From positions 115,923 to 179,922 of the forward strand of contig NZ_KL543982.1 of the NCBI RefSeq assembly GCF_000711825.1: DNA of 64,000 nt, in the 5' to 3' direction. This document shows positions 27,306 to 35,682 of this stretch, piece after piece. The DNA is from [Clostridium] aminophilum DSM 10710 (lineage in GTDB: Bacteria > Bacillota > Clostridia > Lachnospirales > Lachnospiraceae). The translations under genes and the position numbers were made by a program. Under the pieces are notes generated by a model. That model searched no databases and was not told where the DNA came from. It worked only from the letters and a program-made list of their open reading frames with translations. How positions within the stretch are numbered: position 1 is the first letter of the stretch; every line of letters starts with the position of its first letter.

Positions 27306-29264
27306 ATGAATACTGCCAAAACGAATTCCATCACGACCGATTACATCGTCCGGATGGTCGGCATCGCATTTTTTGCCTACCTTTTCTTCGGCTTTATGCT
27401 GATGCCGTGTCTGAATACTCTTTCCAGCATCTTTCTGACGAAAAATGCCTCCGGCGAGATCGACCCGTTTGCGGTAATCCGGTTCTTCCTGGCCGGAAGC
27501 ATGGGCAAATATGTCTGGAATGCTTTAAAGCTCGCGATCTGTCTGGTCATAACCGTCAATGTCGTCGGCATCAGCCTGGTGCTCCTGACCGAATACTTTG
27601 ACATCAGGGGATCCAAAATTCTGCGTCTCGGATATGCGACGACGATGATCTATTCCGGAATCGCACTCGGAACCGGATACCTCTTCCTCTATGCCCAGGA
27701 CGGCGTGGTGACCGGTTTTCTCTCACAGATTTTTCCGAATATGAACACAGAATGGTTCACCGGATTCCGGGCCGTTCTCTTCACCATGACCTTCGCATGT
27801 ACCAGCAACCATATGCTTTTTCTAAGAAACGCAATCCGCGGGATCGATTACAACACGGTGGAAGCGGCCCGCAATATGGGGGCAAATCCCTTCCAGGTTC
27901 TGGTCAGAGTAGTCATGCCGACTCTGATTCCGACCCTCTTCTCACTGACCATCATGACCTTCATCACCGGTCTCTGCGCCATGAGTGCCCCGACCCTGAT
28001 GGGTTATGACACCATCAATCCGGAGATCGTCCGTCTGGCCGGTTCCTCCGTTGCGGACGAATCCTTCCCGCAGGCAAGAGCAGCGCTCCTGTCCATCATC
28101 CTCGCCTGCTTCACCATTGTCCTGCTCACCGTGCTCTCCGCCTACGAGCGGCGCGGCCATTACCTCTCCGTCTCCAAGACGAAAGCCCGGCTCCAGAAGC
28201 AGAAACTCAACAACAAGGCGGTCAATGTGCTCATGCACATTTATGCCTACGTACTCTTTGTCATCTACATGATGCCGGTGGTAATGATCGTCATCTTCTC
28301 GTTCCAGACCTACTCGGCTGTCCGCAACCGCCAGCTCGACCTGACACAGTGGACCACCCTGAACTTCTTCGGAACCGCAGATTACGAATACATGACAAAC
28401 CGCGGAAAATACAAGACCAGACCGGGTTCCATCTCCGGTGTCTTCAGCAACGAGGCAACGCTCGGCGGCATTAACCTCAGCTTTATCCTGTCTGCTCTTG
28501 CGGCAGCCATCGCCTGCGTCATCGTCGTTGCGGCCTGCACCTATATCTTCAACAAATACCATAAAAAACTCGGCATCATCATGGAGTACGCCCTGCTCTT
28601 CCCGTGGTTGCTTCCGACCATTCTGATCTGCTATTCCTACCGGACATTTTTCAACAGTTCCGATGTATGGTATGTCGGCTTCCAGAATCTCTACTTCGGA
28701 AATAATGTCCGGTTCCTCCTGGTCATGGCCTACATCGTGACGAAACTTCCCTTCTCGCTGCGAATGGTCAAAGCCTCGTTTTATGCGATCGATGAGGAAC
28801 TCGAAGATGCCGCCAAAAATCTCGGTGCATCTTCCATCTACACCTTTATGAGAGTAAAGCTTCCGATCATTCTGCCGAGCGTTCTCGCGGTATTTGCGCT
28901 GAATTTCAACGCACTCTTTACCGAGTACGATATGTCGGCGACTTTCGCCAGCACGCAGGCCACCTCCTACGCCATGATCATTCAGGCGATGACGAGAGAA
29001 GAAGGCCTCTACGGTTACAACATCAACGCATCCGGCCGCCGGTGCGCTTCCACCGTCTTCATCATGATCATTTCCGGCCTGATCCTCTATCTGGTCTACG
29101 GCGTCGGCGCGCGGGATCTCGGTGAAAGACTGGAGGCAAAAGAAAAGAGAAAGCGCCGGATCGCGAAGTTCACCCGGTTCTTTGGATTTTCATCCGGAAA
29201 GTCTTCCGAGAACCGCGTTGAAAAGATCGAAACAACGTCGGAGCAGAAAAAATCAGAAATCTGA
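27306..29264 (+). CDS. ABC transporter permease, double-length (Afu/Fbp type)
   Basis: A 652-residue permease in which two permease halves are fused, as in AfuB/FbpB. About twelve membrane helices are present. Both halves carry the ATPase-contacting EAA loop: EAARNMGANPFQVLVRVVMP near residue 190 and EDAAKNLGASSIYTFMRVKL near 505. A basic tail follows the last helix. GGAGG precedes the ATG. With the preceding ATPase and binding lipoprotein it forms a complete importer. Classic annotation would be iron(III), but AfuB homologues move hexose phosphates, which fits the HptASR-like sensor upstream. Confidence 0.93.
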   Translation: MNTAKTNSITTDYIVRMVGIAFFAYLFFGFMLMPCLNTLSSIFLTKNASGEIDPFAVIRFFLAGSMGKYVWNALKLAICLVITVNVVGISLVLLTEYFDIRGSKILRLGYATTMIYSGIALGTGYLFLYAQDGVVTGFLSQIFPNMNTEWFTGFRAVLFTMTFACTSNHMLFLRNAIRGIDYNTVEAARNMGANPFQVLVRVVMPTLIPTLFSLTIMTFITGLCAMSAPTLMGYDTINPEIVRLAGSSVADESFPQARAALLSIILACFTIVLLTVLSAYERRGHYLSVSKTKARLQKQKLNNKAVNVLMHIYAYVLFVIYMMPVVMIVIFSFQTYSAVRNRQLDLTQWTTLNFFGTADYEYMTNRGKYKTRPGSISGVFSNEATLGGINLSFILSALAAAIACVIVVAACTYIFNKYHKKLGIIMEYALLFPWLLPTILICYSYRTFFNSSDVWYVGFQNLYFGNNVRFLLVMAYIVTKLPFSLRMVKASFYAIDEELEDAAKNLGASSIYTFMRVKLPIILPSVLAVFALNFNALFTEYDMSATFASTQATSYAMIIQAMTREEGLYGYNINASGRRCASTVFIMIISGLILYLVYGVGARDLGERLEAKEKRKRRIAKFTRFFGFSSGKSSENRVEKIETTSEQKKSEI

Positions 29265-29313
29265 CCGGAAGGTGACATCTTCCATTTCCGCAGCATGCGC
29301 ATCTTCGCAGATC

Positions 29314-29367
29314 GTTTTGTGGTATAGGGAATCCGGAATTTCGGAGAGATTTCCTATACCACCAAAA
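29314..29367 (+). repeat. Palindromic repeat element, copy B
   Basis: Outer arms TTTTGTGGTATAGG and CCTATACCACCAAAA surround the core GGAATTTCGGAGA. Compared with copy A at 25961-26011 (read in reverse), TTTC/GAAA in the stem is replaced by GT/AC on both sides, so pairing is kept although the sequence changed. It has an extra CCGGA-type insertion in the loop side. It overlaps the following terminator by a few bases. Confidence 0.8.
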
Positions 29368-29405
29368 AAGCTTCGCCGGGTTTATCCCGTCGAAGCTTTT
29401 TTGGT
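29361..29405. terminator. Bidirectional Rho-independent terminator
   Basis: ACCAAAAAAGCTTCG pairs with CGAAGCTTTTTTGGT around CCGGG/CCCG and a short loop. It is symmetrical, with A-run and T-run on either side, and serves the transporter operon and the convergent phosphatase gene. Confidence 0.92.
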
Positions 29406-29475
29406 CTTACCGAATCTTCAAACACCTGTCTTTTTACCTGTCTCCGGATCCGAATGCGCCGTTCCCCGCGATTCT

Positions 29476-30111
29476 TTACCTCTCTTCCGCAACCGCAATG
29501 CCTCTTTCCCGCATCTCTCTGCGGAGTCTTTTCGCATCGCCGTAAAAGACGATCCCCTGCATGCCGGTGATTATCGCGCCCTCAATATTCCACGGCGCGT
29601 CATCCACAAACAGTGATTCCTTCGGAACCAGCCCGAAGTGCGCGCAAAATGCCTCATAGATCTCGTGCGACGGTTTCATCAGTTTCCAGTCCGCCGAGAT
29701 AAATTTCCCGTCAAAACAGTCCGATGCCGGCAGGCGATCAAAAAACTCATGCACATGCGACGATGCATTGGAGAGCAGATAGATCCGGTATCCGTTCTTC
29801 TTCAGTTCACGGACAAGCTCCTCCATTCCCGGAATCTTCGGACTCCAGAGATTCCACCATCCGGTTACCGCCGTGCGGACATTTTCATGCAAATGCTCCG
29901 GAAGCCGGCGGCACGCAGCTGCCACCACATCGTCATCGCTCAGGATGCCACGGTCTGCCGCCGTCCACTCATAACCGCAGAAGGTCTCCCGCACGAACCG
30001 CTCTGTTTCATCCTCCGGAACACCTGCTGCCTCCGCAATTTTCTCAGGGTTCCAGTCGATCAGCGTTCTTCCCATATCAAACACAATATTTCGAATCTCC
30101 GGTATTGCCAT
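29476..30111 (-). CDS. HAD-superfamily phosphatase-like hydrolase (HAD-IA)
   Basis: A 211-residue cytoplasmic hydrolase. Motif I reads VFDMGRTLIDW (nucleophile Asp near residue 11), motif II is LLSNAS, motif III Lys is in WKLMKPSHEIYE, and motif IV is FVDDAPWNIEGA. The residue two after the nucleophile is Gly rather than Asp; this is common in the FDLGNV/YihX-like branch, where sugar phosphates such as glucose 1-phosphate are substrates. The ATG at 30111 has AAAGGGG at good spacing and is preferred to one seven codons upstream. A sugar-phosphate substrate would fit its neighbourhood but is not proven. Confidence 0.85.
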   Translation of the reverse strand: MAIPEIRNIVFDMGRTLIDWNPEKIAEAAGVPEDETERFVRETFCGYEWTAADRGILSDDDVVAAACRRLPEHLHENVRTAVTGWWNLWSPKIPGMEELVRELKKNGYRIYLLSNASSHVHEFFDRLPASDCFDGKFISADWKLMKPSHEIYEAFCAHFGLVPKESLFVDDAPWNIEGAIITGMQGIVFYGDAKRLRREMRERGIAVAEER

Positions 30112-30159
30112 AACGTCTTTCCCCTTTCCCATTTATCTCTCAATCCATGAACGCCTGAT

Positions 30160-31284
30160 TCATCCGTTCTTTACAAGCAATAATTCTTTTAAAAGCGGTA
30201 TCCTGCCGCCGATTTTTGTCACTGCAACCGAAATCACAAAGGTCAGCACCGTCACAAGAAGGCATTCCGCCTCCAGATTCCGCCACAGTCCCATTTGCCG
30301 GAGAAGTACGCCGATCACCATCACATGCATCAGAAACACGCCGAAGGAATGCACTGAAATGTCGGTCACGGTCCGCCGGAGGATCCCGGTCTGCGGCAGC
30401 CGGCAAAGAAGCAGAAATGCACAGCTTCCCAGCACCGGCATGATAAAGAACGTATACCAGACATTGTAGTCATAGTTCGCCTGCAGAATCCGGATTTGGA
30501 TCCATACCGTAAAGACAGTGCTCACGGCAAATGCCGCCGTCACGCCCATCACAGACCACGCGTGCTTCATGATGTTCTCCAGTTTCCCGCGGTATCGCCA
30601 GAAGCAATATCCAAGAACAAGATAGAAGCCGTAGTAATCTCCGCTGAAATTCAGATCAAGCTGCAGTTCCCTCAGATTCCACGGATGCACATGGAAGACA
30701 TCCATCAGGAGGTTGGCACTCTCCAGACAAAACCGGTACAGATACACCATCCCCAGCAGAAGGGCAAGGATTTTCCCTTCCATCTGCTGCACGCCCATCG
30801 CCACAAACGGCAAAAACAGATATACTCCGAGAATCATTGGAATGTACCAGCCGTGGGGCATTCCCTCGTATTCGAGAAAAAGTGCTCTGCGGAACCATTG
30901 CCCCACCCGGAACGGAGTCTGCAGCCACCAGACCATGTACGCCTCATAGATCAGGCACCACGCTTCCCATGAAACCAGAAGCGGAATCAGATTGTGACGG
31001 TAAAACCGGCGGATTCTCTCTGCGTCGTATTTCCGCGGCAGAAGAAGGTATCCGGACAGAAACAGGAACAGAGGCACGCCTAAGCGTCCTGCCGTAAAGA
31101 GCCCTATGCCAAAAAGCCGGCGAAGTCCGCTCATCCGGGCAATCCCGTCCGGGTGTAGCGGAAACATCAGCTGAACCGTGTGATTCAAGACGACGAGAAA
31201 TGTCGCCGCCGCGCGAATCCGGTCCAGACACTCATTTCGGCCGCCTGCTGTCTCCGTCTTCTGTTTTCGTTCCAACTCGTTCAT
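30160..31284 (-). CDS. Acyltransferase-3 family membrane protein (OafA-like)
   Basis: A 374-residue polytopic O-acyltransferase-like protein with about ten helices. The N-terminal family motif is seen as LDRIRAAATFLVVLNHTVQLM, with the conserved Arg and the catalytic His of the first helix, and the second motif as FLFLSGYLLLPRKY. Such proteins transfer acyl groups, often acetyl or succinyl, to envelope glycans. The ATG at 31284 is preferred, since it has GCAGGA upstream and removes a 29-residue Lys-rich extension. It sits 48 bases upstream of the phosphatase on the same strand. Confidence 0.87.
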   Translation of the reverse strand: MNELERKQKTETAGGRNECLDRIRAAATFLVVLNHTVQLMFPLHPDGIARMSGLRRLFGIGLFTAGRLGVPLFLFLSGYLLLPRKYDAERIRRFYRHNLIPLLVSWEAWCLIYEAYMVWWLQTPFRVGQWFRRALFLEYEGMPHGWYIPMILGVYLFLPFVAMGVQQMEGKILALLLGMVYLYRFCLESANLLMDVFHVHPWNLRELQLDLNFSGDYYGFYLVLGYCFWRYRGKLENIMKHAWSVMGVTAAFAVSTVFTVWIQIRILQANYDYNVWYTFFIMPVLGSCAFLLLCRLPQTGILRRTVTDISVHSFGVFLMHVMVIGVLLRQMGLWRNLEAECLLVTVLTFVISVAVTKIGGRIPLLKELLLVKNG

Positions 31285-31434
31285 ACCAATCCTGCCATTC
31301 GTTTCTTTTTGTTTCTTTTGTTTTTTTATTTCTTGTTCGTTTCCTATTCCGGGCCCCCGTTTAATGCTCATCCCGTTTTCGACGGGCCATTCCGAACCAA
31401 ATCCGTATTTCGTTCCGGAGTTTGTTTTTGAGGG

Positions 31435-32562
31435 TTACACATAGGATACGATCATCGTCATATCTCCGCTCGCAGCCAGATCTCCGAATCCGCTCGGGAC
31501 GATAAAATGATCGCCCGCTTTTACCCCGCGTCCGCAAATCCGGCCCGTGCCCTCGATTATATCACACAGCAGGAAAGAATCGTTGTTTTTCCATTTTTCA
31601 TCTGCAATCCTGACTTCATCTGCGTCATCGGTTTTATCCGCCGCTACGGTTTCATCCACCGCGTCAGTTTTATCTGCCGCACCAGTTTCCTCCGCCGCTT
31701 CGATTTTATCCGCGTCATCGGTTTCATCCGCCGTATCCACAGCATCCGTCTCATGTTTCGTCCGGATCGTCCATTTTTCCACCGTAAACGTCTCACTGTC
31801 CACAAGAATCTGCCGTTCTCCCCCCGGAATGTGGACCGGTGACTGCCTCGTCTCCGTCAGCGACTGCGGACATGTGATCACGTCTTCTGCTTTTTCCAGA
31901 TGAAGCTCCCTCGGCTTCCCGTTCTGCAGCCGGTCATAATCATAAAGCCGATAGGTCAGATCGCAGCTTTGCTGCACCTCCAGAAGAATCGTCCCTTTCC
32001 GGATCGCGTGCACGGTTCCGCTGGGAATATAGAAAAAATCCCCCTTCTTAACAGGCCGCACACAGAGAAGATCACTCCACCGTTTCTCCGCGATCATTCG
32101 CTTCAGTTCCTCTTTCGACCGGGCATGGTGCCCGATGATGATGTCCGCATCCTCCCGGCAGTCCACGACATACCAGCATTCCGTCTTTCCCCGGCTTCCA
32201 TTCTCATGTTCCCTTGCGTAGATGTCATCCGGATGCACCTGAATGCTGAGATCATCCCCCGCATCGATCAGCTTGATAAGAAGCGGAAAAGAATCGTCGT
32301 GCTCCCGCTCCGGTTCCTCCTTCTTCCGGCCGAACAGCTCCCCGTGCTCCCGCCACAGCTCCGCCAGCGTCATCCCGGCGTATTCTCCGTCTGCAACCAC
32401 ACTTGGCCCGGCCGGATGACCCGAGATCACCCACGCTTCCCCCGTATGGTCACCCGGAATGTCATACCCGAACCGGTCCCGGAGCGCGGTTCCGCCCCAT
32501 AGAACCTCTTTCAAAAACGGCTTCATGAAGAGAAGCGTTTTCCTGCCTGCCATCTGCATCAT
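31435..32562 (-). CDS. manA: Mannose-6-phosphate isomerase, class I, with low-complexity insert
   Basis: A 375-residue zinc isomerase interconverting mannose 6-phosphate and fructose 6-phosphate. Zinc-site text IQVHPDD and KTECWYVVD is present, as is SGTVHAI, and the protein opens with FLKEVLWGGTALRDRFGY. Close relatives are about 315 residues. The extra length is an acidic Ala/Asp/Glu/Thr stretch (DETDDADKIEAAEETGAADK and so on, about residues 272-320), placed before the final beta-strand domain and encoded by an 18-bp tandem array. The ATG at 32562 is chosen; upstream an in-frame GTG at 32586 has no ribosome binding site. The enzyme should link hexose supply to GDP-mannose formation. Confidence 0.9.
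   Translation of the reverse strand: MMQMAGRKTLLFMKPFLKEVLWGGTALRDRFGYDIPGDHTGEAWVISGHPAGPSVVADGEYAGMTLAELWREHGELFGRKKEEPEREHDDSFPLLIKLIDAGDDLSIQVHPDDIYAREHENGSRGKTECWYVVDCREDADIIIGHHARSKEELKRMIAEKRWSDLLCVRPVKKGDFFYIPSGTVHAIRKGTILLEVQQSCDLTYRLYDYDRLQNGKPRELHLEKAEDVITCPQSLTETRQSPVHIPGGERQILVDSETFTVEKWTIRTKHETDAVDTADETDDADKIEAAEETGAADKTDAVDETVAADKTDDADEVRIADEKWKNNDSFLLCDIIEGTGRICGRGVKAGDHFIVPSGFGDLAASGDMTMIVSYV
31604..31747 (-). repeat. 18-bp degenerate tandem array inside manA
   Basis: Eight consecutive 18-base units (starts 31604, 31622, 31640, 31658, 31676, 31694, 31712, 31730) follow the pattern GCCGCnnCGGTTTCATCC on the plus strand. Each encodes six residues of the type D-E-T-x-A-A/D. Two units, 31622 and 31712, are nearly identical, which suggests recent copying within the array. 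Confidence 0.88.
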
Positions 32563-32655
32563 ACTGAAAACTACCTTCCCAAACACATTCCATCAAACGA
32601 CATGATACAAAAACGGACCGGCACTCCCCAAAAGTGTCAGCCCGTTTTCCGATCC

Positions 32656-33732
32656 TTACAGCACGTGAATATTGTCTGCTGTCACGCTGACAAATGCTTC
32701 ATCTCCGACATTGTAGATCTTCTTATTCTTCGGATTGAATTCCGTAAGTTTTACCAGTGTATTGCCCACCATCACATGGTAGTTCTGATAGTGTCCCATG
32801 AAGGTGCTCAGAATCACCCTGCACGGAAGCTGTCCCTCGTCCGCCAGAGTTGCCGACTCCGGACGGATGACAAGGGTTGCGTCCGCACCGACGTCCAGAT
32901 GAGCGGCATCCGCGACATCAACCGCGTGTCCCATCACATCCACCTTTCCGGCGCTGCCGTTTTTCGCGGTCAGCTTACCTTCCAGGAAGTTGGCCTCGCC
33001 GATGAAGTCCGCGACAAATCTGTTCTTCGGATGATAATAGATCTCCTGCGGCGTTCCCATCTGGGAAACGATGCCCTTTTCCATGATAATGATCTGATCC
33101 GAGATCGCCATCGCCTCAGACTGATCATGCGTGACGTAGACGGCCGTAATGCCTGCTTCCTGCTGAATCCGGCGAATCTCCGTGCGCATCGTCACGCGGA
33201 GTTTTGCGTCCAGATTGGACAGCGGCTCGTCAAAGAGCAGCACGCCCGGTTCCAGCACAAGCGCTCTCGCGAGGGCGACACGCTGCTGCTGTCCGCCGGA
33301 GAGCTGGTTCGTCATGCGGGATTCCATTCCCTCCAGTCCCACCAGCTTCAGGATGGCGGTGACCTTCTGCCGGATCGTCTCCTTATCCATCTTCCGAAGC
33401 TTCAAGCCGTAGGCGACATTGTCAAAAATGTTGTAGTGCGGAAGTAACGCATAAGACTGGAATACCATCGCCGTATCGCGCTTGTTGGGCGTGAGTTCGT
33501 TGATCGGCTCGCCGCCGAGATAGATTTCGCCCTCATCCGGCGACTCAAACCCCGCAATCATGCGCAGAGTCGTGGTCTTTCCGCAGCCGGAGGGACCGAG
33601 CAGCGTCACGAAGGAACCCGGTTTGATCTCCAGATCGGTGTCATGCACGGCATAGAAATCCTTTCCGGTCTTGGGGTCCTGATAAATTTTGGAAATATGT
33701 TCGAGGCGAACGCCTTTTTTCTCTTTTGCCAT
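32656..33732 (-). CDS. Second Afu/Fbp-type ABC transporter ATP-binding protein
   Basis: A 358-residue importer ATPase with Walker A GPSGCGKTT, VFQSYALLPH, signature LSGGQQQR, Walker B GVLLFDEPLSNLD and VTHDQSEAM, plus a C-terminal TOBE-like domain (residues about 240-358). AAGGAGCT precedes the ATG. It is last in a leftward binding-protein/permease/ATPase operon that mirrors the transporter at 24.5-29.3 kb but lacks neighbouring sensor genes. A short tandem array separates it from the permease gene. Confidence 0.95.
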   Translation of the reverse strand: MAKEKKGVRLEHISKIYQDPKTGKDFYAVHDTDLEIKPGSFVTLLGPSGCGKTTTLRMIAGFESPDEGEIYLGGEPINELTPNKRDTAMVFQSYALLPHYNIFDNVAYGLKLRKMDKETIRQKVTAILKLVGLEGMESRMTNQLSGGQQQRVALARALVLEPGVLLFDEPLSNLDAKLRVTMRTEIRRIQQEAGITAVYVTHDQSEAMAISDQIIIMEKGIVSQMGTPQEIYYHPKNRFVADFIGEANFLEGKLTAKNGSAGKVDVMGHAVDVADAAHLDVGADATLVIRPESATLADEGQLPCRVILSTFMGHYQNYHVMVGNTLVKLTEFNPKNKKIYNVGDEAFVSVTADNIHVL

Positions 33733-33756
33733 AATTTCAGCTCCTTATATATCTCA

Positions 33757-33807
33757 TCATTCATTTCGATCGTTTATTTCGATTCGTTCATTCCGACCGT
33801 TCATTCC
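33757..33807. repeat. 13- to 14-bp degenerate tandem array between permease and ATPase genes
   Basis: Read leftward the text GGAATGAACGGTC, GGAATGAACGAATC, GAAATAAACGATC, GAAATGAATGATG follows head to tail. It fills most of the 68-base gap and touches the stop of the permease gene. Confidence 0.65.
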
Positions 33808-35516
33808 GCCTCTTCCATCCGGCGGCTTGTTCCGAAATACTTCATCACGAGATTCATCAGCAGAACCGCGCCGTAGGTGATGAGGATCAGAATGGTTGCA
33901 AATGCGCACGCGATGCCGTATGCGCCCTTCTCCGCGAACTCATTGATCTGAACTGTGATCAGAAGGAATTGCGGAGTTACCAGCAGAATGATCGCACTGA
34001 TCGCCGTGATGCTTCGAACGAACGAGGTGACAAGACCGGACAGGAAGCTGTCCTTGATCAGCGGAAGCGTTACCGTCATAAACACGGTGAAGCTGTCCGC
34101 GCCCATATCGTAGGCCGATTCCTCGATGCTCTTATCGATCTGCCGCAGCGCCGAGATTCCGCTTCGGGTACCGGTCGGAAGACTCCGGACGATAAAGACG
34201 ATGATCAGGATCGCGCCGGTGCCGTAGAGACTCTGCAACACGCCAGTGTGGAAGATACCGCCGGAAAATCCGCGGATATATCCGATACCGAGAACCGTTC
34301 CCGGAACCGCCATCGCCAGCATGGATACCGCCTCGATAAAGCCCTTCGCCTTAAAATTCCGCTTAACGACAAGATAGGAAATGATCATGGACAACAGCGC
34401 CGTGATCGGTGCGGATACAAAGGACAGAACGAAGGAATCCTTGAACGCCTTGAATCCCTTGTACTTTGAGAAGACCTGACCGAACCATTTCGTCGTCAGA
34501 TGGAAATCATATCCCCAGGTCTTAAAGAGCGCTCCGAAGGGAACACAGATGTACATCATTACCACGAAGAGTGCCAGCGCCGAGCAGAGAATCGTCAGCG
34601 GAAGTGTTACACTCCGGTCCATAATGAGCATTCTCGCTCTGGAAGCCTTACCGGAGAGCGTCGCCGTACTCTTGGCCTCGAGGTAGTATTTCTGGACAAT
34701 GAACATCATCAGCGTGATGCACAGAAGAACCACCGCCATGGCGGATGCGCCCTCTTTATCGTAAGCGCCCGTGATCTGAAGATAAATGGTCGTCGCCAGC
34801 GTATCGTAGGATCCGCCGATGATCATCGGGTTCGCAAAATCCGCGATGGACTCGATGAATGTGACGAGGAACGCATTTCCCAGACCCGGAAGAATGAGCG
34901 GCCAGGTCACGGTCGTGAACACCGTCCATCTCGTCGCGCCCATATCGCGGGCCGCCTCTTCGAGCGACGGGTCAATGTTCTTCAGAAGGCCCTTCAGCAT
35001 CATGTAGCAGACCGGGAAAAAGGTCAGCGTCTGCACCACAAAAATGCCCCAGAAGCCGTAGACGTTGTTGTCATAGATATGGAGTAAATATCTCGTGATA
35101 ATGCCGGATTTGCCGAAAAGCATGATCATCGAGAGGGAAAGTACAAAGGGAGGAGACACGACCGGGAGCATGGATACCACCCGGAACAGTTTTTCGATCA
35201 CTTTTGTCTTCAGCTTTACATAGACTTCGACGTAGGCGAAAAGAAGTCCCACAAGAGAAGACACAATGCCGACGAGAAATCCGACCTTCAGTGTATTTGT
35301 GATCGCGGTGCGGAAATTCGACATTGCCATAACGCGCTGAAACGTATCCAGCGTAAATCCCTGTTTTTCGCTCACAAAACTGTCAACCAGAAGAATCGCA
35401 AGCGGATAGAGAATGAATAGGGTCAGAAATGCGATCAGAACGACGATCGTCGTCACCATGACCGGATCCGCCATCAGTTTTTTCCGATCCAGCTCGGCAC
35501 TTTTTGATTTTGCCAT
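33801..35516 (-). CDS. Second Afu/Fbp-type ABC permease, double-length
   Basis: A 571-residue fused permease with about twelve helices and two EAA loops: EEAARDMGATRWTVFTTVTW near residue 195 and EESAYDMGADSFTVFMTVTL near 465. It matches AfuB/FbpB-type subunits in size. The N-terminus is basic (KSKSAELDRKKLM). The ribosome binding site is weak (GGAAAGATGG). It lies 166 bases after the binding-protein gene on the same strand; no clear terminator is visible in that gap. Confidence 0.93.
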   Translation of the reverse strand: MAKSKSAELDRKKLMADPVMVTTIVVLIAFLTLFILYPLAILLVDSFVSEKQGFTLDTFQRVMAMSNFRTAITNTLKVGFLVGIVSSLVGLLFAYVEVYVKLKTKVIEKLFRVVSMLPVVSPPFVLSLSMIMLFGKSGIITRYLLHIYDNNVYGFWGIFVVQTLTFFPVCYMMLKGLLKNIDPSLEEAARDMGATRWTVFTTVTWPLILPGLGNAFLVTFIESIADFANPMIIGGSYDTLATTIYLQITGAYDKEGASAMAVVLLCITLMMFIVQKYYLEAKSTATLSGKASRARMLIMDRSVTLPLTILCSALALFVVMMYICVPFGALFKTWGYDFHLTTKWFGQVFSKYKGFKAFKDSFVLSFVSAPITALLSMIISYLVVKRNFKAKGFIEAVSMLAMAVPGTVLGIGYIRGFSGGIFHTGVLQSLYGTGAILIIVFIVRSLPTGTRSGISALRQIDKSIEESAYDMGADSFTVFMTVTLPLIKDSFLSGLVTSFVRSITAISAIILLVTPQFLLITVQINEFAEKGAYGIACAFATILILITYGAVLLMNLVMKYFGTSRRMEEAE

Positions 35517-35682
35517 AACGTTTTACCATCTTTCCGTCATAGCTTTTTTCAAAAATAGCCGGGCAAGGGGAGCCTCCCTCCTCTCGTCCGGCCATATTTG
35601 CAGCTGTGACTATGCTTTCCCGCCGGAAACGGATGCTACGGTCCGGCCGGGAATTCACATTTGAAAGTATTTACTTCCAGAC

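Noticed and set aside
24554..29264. Plain iron(III) ABC transporter call
   Set aside because: Family resemblance alone suggests iron, but coupling to an HptASR-like sensor makes organophosphate at least as likely, so the substrate is left open.
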